Below are positions 55,847 to 64,000 of a DNA stretch of 64,000 bases, piece after piece. The notes under the pieces are model-generated. The model ran no database searches, was not told where the DNA came from, and saw only the letters and a list, made by a program, of their open reading frames with translations. Position 1 is the first letter of the stretch. Each line of letters opens with the position of its first letter. The translations under genes and the position numbers were made by a program. The DNA is from Diphasiastrum complanatum (lineage: Eukaryota > Streptophyta > Lycopodiopsida > Lycopodiales > Lycopodiaceae): positions 30,718,519 through 30,782,518 of the forward strand of contig CM055101.1 of the NCBI GenBank assembly GCA_029204225.1. Direction: 5' to 3'.

Positions 55847-57098
55847 ATGGCTTCAGAATCAAGATCAAGTGCTGAAAATGATTTTTGCATTCAAGATGAA
55901 GTTGAAATCATGAACAATTTGATAAATAATGTCTATGAGCATCATGATGTGGAAGAACACACTGAACATGATAGTGAATCATTTATTAGTGTCGAGGAAA
56001 AAAAATTGAGAGAAGAATCAAACATAGCATTATATCCTAGAGCAAAGACAAGGTGTTACGACACTTTCCAATAATCCCACAATTGCAACGATTGTTTTGT
56101 TGCAAGTCTCTTGCAGAACATGTGCGTTGGCATGCTAGTCATCGTTCTTCAGATGAGATCATGAGAGTACCTTCAGACTCTCCTGCATGGAAACACATTG
56201 ACAAAAAATATCCATGTTTTGCAAGTGAAACAAGAAATATAAGATTTGGACTTGCAACAGACGAGGTTAACCCCCTTGGAAAAATGTCAAGCACATGGTC
56301 TACTTGGCCAATGGTGTTGGTCAACTATAACATTCCACCTTGGCTAAGCATTAAAAAAGGACATCTCATGCTAGCACTTCTAAATTCTGGAAAACATAAA
56401 GTAAAAAATATGTACATCTACTTTGCACCATTGATTGAAGAACTAGAACTACTATGGAAGGGAGTCCAAGTATATGACATCTCACGTCCACTTCAAGACA
56501 CAACATTTTTGTTGCATGTGATTTTAATGTGGACTATGCATGACTATCCAGGATTGGGCGATTGTTCAGGTGACTAGAAAATGAAATCACTTGTAATGTT
56601 TGTATATTTATTTTTCATGCATGCAATATTTATTCTTTAAAAGAATTCTATTTATAACACGAATTGCATTTGATTCTTTTAGGTTTTACAACTTCTGGAT
56701 ATCATGTGTGTCTCATTTGTGGACCAAATATTGATGCTTGCCACTCACGTCATTTAAACAAAGTTGTGTATGAAAATCATCGCAAGTACTTGCATGATGA
56801 AAATCATTCATTTTGAAATGCTCATAGAAGAGGCTTTGGAGGAAGATTAGAAACAAGAATGCCTCCAAAGATAATGTCCGTGGCAAATTGGCACAAACTT
56901 TGGATTGAATCCGAGACTAAGCCAATCAATGGTATGAAAAGACTATCCATCTTTCATTGTTTACCATATTGGAATAACCTTTTGATCAATCACTTGCTTG
57001 ATCCTATGCACATATTACAAAATGTGGGTGAATCAATATGGAAACACTTGGTGGGCGACAAGGACAGTATTTCTGCCAGGCATGATCTACAAGAATAA
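55847..57098 (+). pseudogene. CACTA (TNP2-like) transposase, N-terminal half
   Basis: Frame 55847-56074 gives an acidic leader ending IALYPRAKTR. A frameshift near 56040-56050 leads into the core 56053-56577: LRHFPIIPQLQRLF, then LAEHVRWHASHRS, DSPAWKHIDKKYPCFA, IRFGLATDEVNPLG and STWPMVLVNYNIPPWL. These match the conserved TNP2 order (R-L-Q-R-L-F, W-H, D-S-P-A-W-K, G-L-x-x-D-G-x-N-P, W-P-V). After an intron (about 56572-56690, ending TTTTAG) come FTTSGYHVCLICG and PPKIMSVANWHK. LPYWNNLLINHLLDPMHI then leads to 57098. The DUF4218/4216 part is absent: homology breaks at about 57098. Confidence 0.85.
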
Positions 57099-57099
57099 A

Positions 57100-58019
57100 A
57101 AACAAAAAAAGATTACTACTTCTCTGGTTATGAAAGTACATAAATGACTCCTTGTCATCTTTATTCAGCCATAGTTTAAAAAAGGTTGGTAGTTGCGCCA
57201 CCTTTTTGAGCGATACAAGATATGAATAATACCTGCGTTCAATAGTTATGAGCATATGCTTCTAAATTCCAATTCAAAAATTACTCACAATTTAATCAGT
57301 GTTGAATGAATAGCAAACCTTTAGACCACCCTTTTTGCAGCTCCACGGATGTCTGGCTGTTCCGTCGCACCCTTTGACAACTCCATGTCTTTCTGTATGG
57401 CATGGAACATTTTTTTCCGATTCAAAAGTTTGAAATCAGTAAAATACTCCTCCATAGATGCACATCCCTGAATATCCATTGGCCCTAAAAAATGATGCAA
57501 CATCCAAGTCAATATGAATTCAACTTTGATATATTGTTATGTTAAGGGTGATTTTGGATGTTGGTCCATACTCCAAGAAACTACGCAAACTTTAAGAGTA
57601 GCATAAAACTATGAAATGAAAACGACAGTTGTTTTAAAACGACTACTCAGAGCCAAACATTCCTTTAGAACATTGAGGGATGTGTCCTTTAGGTGCTCCA
57701 ACCATGTCTCCTTCGTCACCCATATCCTAAAATCCTTGTCGCTCTTTGGGATTCTAAACTGCCCAGATATGGGTCCCATGCACCAACCCAGCCATTTACA
57801 CTTCACCTCATTGGACACTGTGGAGCAACGCAAATGATGCAGCTTTTCCAAGCCAAGGAAGATTCCCATGCCATAATGTTCTGTGCTAGTAACAAGCTCA
57901 AACCACTCCTTACCAAGCGATGGGTTGACAACTCCAATTACCTTTTCATTTTCCAATACCACAAAAGCCTTGGATGCCATAGCATGAGCCACTATATCAT
58001 ATGAATCATTCACAACCAT
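57100..58019 (-). pseudogene. unrecognised multi-exon gene fragment
   Basis: Three minus-strand blocks with plausible splice sites. Block 1 is 58019-57609 (MVVNDSYDIVAHAMASKAF, then KEWFELVTSTEHYGMGIFL and KCKWLGWCMGPISGQF). Block 2 starts after TTTTTTAG near 57487 (GPMDIQGCASMEEYFTDF, then RKKMFHAIQKDMEL). Block 3 starts after GAACGCAG near 57239 (YYSYLVSLKKVAQLP, then FFKLWLNKDDKESFM). Composition looks like real protein, but I do not recognise the family. It abuts the broken end of the CACTA transposase on the other strand, so it is probably a captured or truncated gene piece. Confidence 0.3.
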
Positions 58020-58387
58020 TCAACTTTCTCATGTAAAGAAAATTGTGTAATCTGTGAGATAATGGAAGTACCAAACTGTGTGGTCTATGTGGCAATTCAG
58101 GTATCAAACCATTATTGTCATGAACAATATCTACTTTTAAGAAATAAAATCATATTTTTGTGGATACATTACAGTTAAAAAATTCAAAGCATAAAACAGA
58201 AAATGTATTTTGACACATTTGAGAACCAAATTTTGACTAAGAACATTATCTCAGAATATTTTTTGTAGCTTCCAAACATAGCACACTCAATGAAATAGCA
58301 AGATTTTCTTTTTGTAACCTTGAAAGATAGCACGTCGTTGTGCCAAGTGCAACGGAAAAAAAATTGCAATTAAATTTGTATTTGCAA

Positions 58388-58499
58388 CCTCCAAAGATGG
58401 CACGCCGGCGTGCTAAGCGAATCAGCCCAAAAATAATAATAAATAAACAAATAAAATGTTGGCTTGATTTGCTTAGCACGCTGGCGTGCCATTTGGAGG
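58388..58499. repeat. fold-back (inverted repeat) element
   Basis: The 40-base left arm (58388-58427) and 39-base right arm (58461-58499) are near-perfect reverse complements around a 33-base AT-rich loop. The arms carry GGCACGCCGGCGTGC. Degenerate relatives flank it: AGATAGCACGTCGTTGTGCC at about 58325-58344 and GGTAGCACACCTTGTGCTAT at about 58603-58622. Confidence 0.85.
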
Positions 58500-58639
58500 C
58501 TGAAGAAAAAAATATATTTCAAAATTGTCTTAGTTTGGGATTTTTAACTTTGTACCAAACAACAATTCTTAATAATAAACATTCAAGTAATGTCATAAAA
58601 AAGGTAGCACACCTTGTGCTATCTTTTTGTTGAATCAAG

Positions 58640-59537
58640 ACAAGAAAGAAACTCGCAAAAATGAAGTCTAGACACTTGATGGTTTTCAAAACTTATCAGG
58701 ACTTAAATTTGTATAATAGATCTATCCTTTTGTAGTAGCTGAGACAACCTTAGATGGAATGTGTCGTTATCCACATGGCACTTGCTAGGTGCATTATGTA
58801 TTGTATGAATAACATTTCCCATAATTGGCTGAAGGGAGTGCAACTCATGTGTAGGATAGTTGTGATTTTCTTAATGTCAAAAGTTGATTATGCTAATTAA
58901 CATATCCATCTTGTTGATAGTATGCAATGCTTCATGGTATATCATGTGCATGATTTGTAATGAATAGGTGTGAATGCTAATGGGTGATTAGCTTGAGATG
59001 TACCACATGAGTACATTTTATGTTTTTCAAAGTTTTTTCTACTCATGAGCAATTAACCTAGAGGGAATAAAGTGCCCTCCCAAAGCCACCTCCCTACCCA
59101 TGGAATCACAAAATCAAACTTGGGTGCTCATCCCAACTCAAGCACAATACACCAACTCTCCACTTGTGGGATTATGACTATCCATGGCGTTAAGCCCCGC
59201 CATCCCAAGGTAAACAACTAGATGCTGTCCTTACCAAACATGAGAATATGCATTCAGAAAAAGCTTTGTAGTGGATTGAAAACACAGTGCTTGGACATTG
59301 ATTGCCCTCTGGATAAGGGCAAGGAACAAAAGCAATCTCCAACCAATTTTTGACAAGAAGGAAGGATTTTGTGCACGATCCATATAATTTTCAATGTCTT
59401 TACAAAATTTAGAACCTCAGCCAAAACAGAAATAATTCAGTGTGGAAGGAGATGGGTGATCGTATACGGTACGATCGAGTATATGGATGATCATGTATGG
59501 TGTGGTGTGCAGACGAGAGACGGATGCAGCCAGGAAT
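58640..59537. other. no gene; probably includes invertase 3' UTR and flank
   Basis: No coding motif. Bases just left of 59538 are downstream of the invertase stop codon. Confidence 0.5.
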
Positions 59538-62500
59538 TTATACATGGTACACATTTGCAGCGATCATGTGCCACGCCTCTAGAGTTTGCAAAATGATGGG
59601 CTCACTGCCGTTGTTGAACAGGAAAACATGAGCGTTTTCGTGAGTGGCTAGAGTTGGGTAGACCCGTGAGGTGATGCAGGCTCGGCCGCCCTGCACAAAA
59701 GTCTCCACAATGGAGTGATCAACCTGCACAGTGCACCCACACGGATAATCACTTCAATAAGTCAGTGTTACTCAAATCTATTCAAGTTTTGTTTTGCAAG
59801 AAGTAATTAATCTACTATCAACAATCATTTAAGCTTTAAGCTTTCATATATTGTAATGCTGGCAATTACAATAAGTCTTAGAGATAAGAAATTCTCGTTC
59901 GCCAGCTTCTTGACAGTTGTTCCATAAACTGTGGCGTCAATGCCTTTTGCCAGGGAAGCCCTGTCAATGCACATCCCTTATTTAAATTTCAGATTACATG
60001 TACTTTTCTTTTTATCTACAAAGCTACAGATCTCTAACCATTTAAATTTTAGAACAATCCAAATCAGATTTGATGCATTGGCTTAAGAAGACAATTTGAA
60101 ACTTGGGCTTTCTGGGGAAATTGAAATTCATCAACAGCCAAATTACGAAAGGTACCTGCTATGATCACTACAAACTGTGGTGATCCACTCTCCATTTGGC
60201 TGTAGTGCAAGATAGAAAAACACTGCAGTGTGTTCATGTAGATCGTCTGTCGCAAGAACAAGCAATCCAAAAGGTCCAAAAATACCCCTGTGCTCGGCAC
60301 CTCCTTGTCTGCAGTCATATTGCTCGGTATACGGAAGCACATCTAGCAGGTCTACGTTGGGATACTTGAAAGTGACTTCTACGTCAAGCTGTAGAGTCAG
60401 AAGGAGCTTTAATAAAGAGAGTTGCCCAAGTTCGTCATATCAATGTATTTTCTGATAATATCTGAGATATTGCGTATCAATCATTGATCACAGAATCCAT
60501 ACAAGAATTTAATATGTTACATCAGCAAAAGTAAGGTTTCCTCTTACAAATGTCCACTTTACCTGAGCTCCAGAAGCTCCATTCACTTTCACAAGCGCAC
60601 CACCCTGTAGCACTATATTCTGCTCGGTTACTTTCTCGCCACGAAGAGTCTCAACTTCTTCAATAGGCCACTGTATAAGGTTTGATCCGGTGATGCTGTC
60701 AAGTACCAAACTTCTTGGAATCGTCTGCCATGATCGAAACGTAAATCATCAAAAAATCATTGTATGCAGTAAACAACGGACTCGAGGCAAAAAAAAAATG
60801 ACCATCGGATTGCCCCACTTTCGTTTGCAATTATCAGAACTGATTGTATTGTTAAAAGCTTAACCTGTGTTTGAACAAGAAGTAAACTTGCTACAAATTA
60901 AGACGTCCTACCTGCACAGATGCCCAACCTTTGGCAACATCATCTTCCACACTGTCAGACTCATTCGCCCAACCCCACAAGATACGTCTTTGCTTCACTG
61001 GGTCATAGAAAGTCTTGGATGCATAGTATTTGCCATAATCATAGCGCAACCCAATCCCCACATCTGTCGTTGGATTATCTGCGGTAAACGTATGAGACTT
61101 TGTGGAATAGGTTCCAAGGGCGTAAAAGTCGTGTTTATTGTCGTCCAAGCTTGCCTTCAAAATGTATTTCACTAGTTGATTGGATTGAACTTTTGACGTA
61201 TCCAATCCATGGTTGTGGATGAGGGAAACAGGGTAGAAATCTACACATTCCCACATGCCTGTGCTGGGAACGTGATGAAGGAGATTCTCTTGCAGAGTCC
61301 AGCTGTAAAAGTCGGAGGTTTGATAAATTAAGGCGACTCCTGTCGTCCCTTGCTTGGAACCTATTGCAATCCGCCATAGTCCGTCCGATTCCAACCATGC
61401 TGTAGTAGGATCACGGAAATCCTTACTGCCAATACCTGGGGGTGGCACCAGAATGGGGTTCTGAGGAATTTTCATCCACCTACGAAGGAGAGGATCGGTT
61501 AATTGCTCTGGAACAGCCATGCTCTGCAACTGCACCGATTCGTTTGATGAACCGGTGTAAAAAATTACAGGTCTTCCGTCAGGAAGAATGGTGGCAGAAC
61601 CTGACCATACTCCGTCTGCATCGTACCAGTGGTCTGGGACAAGAGCTAAATTCAAATGGAACCAGCGAATCAAGTCAGTTGACACAGAATGCGCCCACGT
61701 GATATTGCCCCAAACTGCTGCATCAGGATTGTACTGATAGAAGAAATGATAATAACCTTTGTAGAACATTGGCCCTGCCAAGAAACAAGGATCATCCATT
61801 CAGCTGGCTATTCATTAGAATATGTTACAACTACAAGAAGTCGTGCAGTCCTGTAAATTAAATACGAGTTCTTAAAAAGAGCGGCCTTGTGGAAATCGTA
61901 CCATTTGGATCTGCACCAAGTGATGTCATTTGCGGCAATGTGACAAGGAATTTGCAAACGAAAGCAGAACAAAAGTTCTGTTAGTCGATCATAATAATTC
62001 AATTCAATGCAGTCTGATAACAGGTGCCACTAGCCTTCCAACTCATTTCAATCTGATTACAGGTGCAACTATTCTTCCAATTCAAATCAAGTATGATGAC
62101 AGGTGTTCCAATTCATTTCAATCTGATTACGGTTGCAGCTATTCTTCCAGTTCAATCTAACATCACTCCTGTTATAACAGAGTTAAAATATAGTGATATA
62201 ATAAAGGGAAACCGAGGGTACATCTTGTTGTTTCATGCAACACATCAAAGCTTAGCACCTACCGTTCATCCAATTCTTTTGGGGCTGAAAATGAAATGCA
62301 GTACGCTGCTCCAACAAAAAGGTTGGTGGAGGTGCTTGATGTGGCCAAGATAGTAATGATAGAAGAGCAAGGCACACCACAACTCCAAAGCCACAAAATA
62401 TAGCTGCCAGGAAAGATAAATGCACTCGGGTACCGTCGCGTTTATTTGCGTTCTCGGTTGAACGTGAGTTAACATCTGGGAGCTGCGAGTAATAGGTGCC

Positions 62501-62605
62501 GTCATTCCCACTGGCTAGGGGAGTTTCAGTTTGAGCATGCCCAGCTGTTTGATCCTGACTTTCTAGATCTTTAATAGGCTTAGCATCTTCCGCTGCAAAC
62601 GCCAT
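59538..62605 (-). CDS. vacuolar acid invertase (beta-fructofuranosidase, GH32), 7 exons
   Basis: Hydrolyses sucrose to glucose and fructose in the vacuole. Exons (minus): 62605-62263, 61910-61902, 61774-60912, 60724-60563, 60388-60156, 59960-59870, 59723-59538. All introns are GT-AG and phases agree, giving 628 residues, a normal family length. Exon 1 encodes a cytosolic tail, a membrane anchor at about residues 64-86 ([20 protein letters not shown]) and the start of WMN-DPN-G. The nine-base exon 2 supplies Asp-Pro-Asn, including the nucleophile. Exon 3 has FRDPTTAW and [10 protein letters not shown], where Val before Asp marks the vacuolar rather than the cell-wall class (Pro). Exons 4-7 form the beta-sandwich ([29 protein letters not shown]). 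The ATG at 62605 is the first in frame. The signal-anchor N-terminus is typical of vacuolar invertases and of the fructosyltransferases derived from them. WMNDPNG and the gene structure favour invertase. Confidence 0.93.
61902..61910 (-). other. nine-base mini-exon of the invertase gene
   Basis: ATCCAAATG between GCAG and GTACG. With the phase-1 junctions on either side it encodes D-P-N and the first base of Gly. It is one of the smallest known plant exons and is conserved in this gene family. Confidence 0.93.
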
Positions 62606-64000
62606 TGCACCTAATTAGCTCTGTGGCCAGCCGATCGATTCGAATCGCAGAAGCAAGTGAGCTACAAGCATAATAGCGAGCAAGAATCGTCAATGCCACA
62701 GCAGCCTAGGTGAAATATTTTTATGCGATAATCATAACCAAATTTTGTATGCAATTGTCATTTTGGATTGAAAACTGTGATTTGATTTCTTTGCATGGCT
62801 CAAAGCCCCGAGTAAGTCTATCCCAAGCATGACAAACAATCATCTCTGACAAAGAACCGAGATATGGGATAACCAATTTCAAGTTTTCTCGGAAGACAAG
62901 CGGCTCACGGTCAGTCTCGGGACAATATCCTTGTGAAGCTCCAGTATCCAAGCGAGCGTACTCCACCGAACCATAAACGTGTAAACCCTTTGAAGCACTC
63001 TGGCTTGAGAAGGCCACCAGAGGCTCGTGGCCTGAAGAGGATGACAGTATATGCAGCAGAGCCTTAAATACCATCGAGGAATTGATCATCGGATTGCCTC
63101 TACCACCTTTCCAGCTGAAACATAGCTGCACAAGCTAAAATAAAAGTCATTATAAAATGGAGCACGTTTGCAAGCTGCACGCTGGAGGGCCCGTCCCGGG
63201 TGATGTTCTGAGTAGATATAGTTGAAAGCTACTCTTTGTGAGTAATATATTCTAGAATTCTCAACGAAGAAAAATTATTGAGAATTTAAAACTCCTAATG
63301 CTTGATCACCAATGGATGATTATTCAACTATTCCGGTGACCTGTCTAATGGTGAAAATTCCTCCTAGCTTATGAGAGACTCAGCTAGTCACTTATAAGAT
63401 TGCATTCTTGATCGTGCCTTGCAATATTTGATGGTCAAAATTTAGAGATGTCAATATTGTTAATTGCAGAATGTCCACCACGGACAATCCGCCAGTAACT
63501 TGAACTTATCTTTCCTCATGCCAGTCCGCCTGTTTGAACTTATCTTTCCTTGCTTATGCATTACAATGCCATGACATAACGCTTCACGTAACTTGTTAGT
63601 ATATATCATCCTACAGCTCGGAAATAACTTTTCATAGTTCTACTATTAGGCTATCATGGCTAGTGGGCAGTTTAGCAATATGCTTCTAATTTTTTCTTGG
63701 ATCAGACTTTTCCCTGGCTATTTAAGTAGTAAATCGTGGCAAAGTTTATCATTAGGAAATACAAAATCGAAGTCTGAACTGGCCAGCCTTATTATCGAGA
63801 ACTGAACTGATATATTTTGAAGGCACTGTTAGGGGTTAATCTACAAACCAAGGTACCTCGAGGCACCGAGGCAGCCGGCCACAGATCAGAGGCGAATTTT
63901 TTCTGATCTATATATCCAATCAAATTATTTCAGTAGTTAATCTTTCATCTCATCCCAAGAATTATTGCTGTAGATCACATCCTTCTAGGATCTTCCCCCT
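62606..64000. other. invertase upstream region, no clear gene
   Basis: Holds the presumed promoter of the minus-strand invertase gene; an A/T-rich CATAAAAAT at about 62726-62734 is the nearest TATA-like word. A 136-residue minus-strand frame (62721-63131) overlaps this area but has no recognisable motif. TTGAACTTATCTTTCCT occurs twice near 63500 and 63534. Confidence 0.4.

Noticed and set aside
62721-63131. 136-residue ORF upstream of the invertase (-)
   Set aside because: No motif, no splice partner, and it occupies the expected promoter region.

Overview
The window is nuclear DNA from a land plant with a large, repeat-rich genome. The signs are plant-type spliced genes, Ty1/copia and Ty3/gypsy elements primed by plant initiator-Met tRNA, CACTA and hAT DNA transposons, and long low-complexity and simple-sequence tracts. 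A non-flowering vascular plant (fern, lycophyte or gymnosperm) fits best, because the gypsy reverse transcriptase resembles lineages known from those plants and because ParB-like and N4/N6-methylase fragments are present. The species cannot be read from the sequence.

Only two loci look like host genes. One is an uninterrupted ORF for an HSP20/alpha-crystallin-like protein at 8.1-8.9 kb (+). The other is a seven-exon vacuolar acid invertase at 59.5-62.6 kb (-), whose splice sites can all be placed and which includes the classic nine-base mini-exon for Asp-Pro-Asn.

Layout. 0-4.6 kb: broken Ty3/gypsy element (-). 4.6-8 kb: gene-poor. 8.1-8.9 kb: HSP20-like gene. 9-12.6 kb: gene-poor. 12.6-14.9 kb: C-terminal half of a CACTA transposase gene (-), interrupted by an 855-bp hAT-type element with an exact 8-bp duplication. 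14.8-15.6 kb: C-terminal exons of a DNA N4/N6-methyltransferase-like gene (+). 16.1-17.6 kb: truncated copia copy. 18.15-18.65 kb: palindromic short-period repeat. 19.3-22.1 kb: decayed ParB-like gene and an unclassified, probably transposon-derived ORF. 22.12-27.997 kb: complete, young copia element with 5-bp target duplications. 28-29.6 kb: homopolymer and GA tracts and an LTR piece. 29.64-43.99 kb: old copia element whose 5' LTR is split by a nested gypsy-like element (30.58-38.96 kb). 44.6-46.3 kb: LTR fragments in alternating orientation. 46.3-54.1 kb: decayed gag and copia RNase H sequences (-). 54.6-57.1 kb: SET-domain pseudogene followed by the N-terminal half of a CACTA transposase (+). 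57.1-58.0 kb: unrecognised multi-exon fragment (-). 58.2-58.6 kb: fold-back repeats. 59.5-62.6 kb: invertase.

Most coding content is parasitic and decayed. The part most worth following up is the pair of prokaryote-like fragments, a ParB-like domain at 19.5-20.0 kb and an N4/N6 DNA methylase C-terminus at 14.8-15.4 kb. In prokaryotes and phages these domains are commonly linked. Here they may be pieces of one little-described eukaryotic gene family that travels among repeats. Plant mobile elements rarely carry such functions, and a SET-domain (protein methyltransferase) pseudogene also abuts a CACTA fragment.
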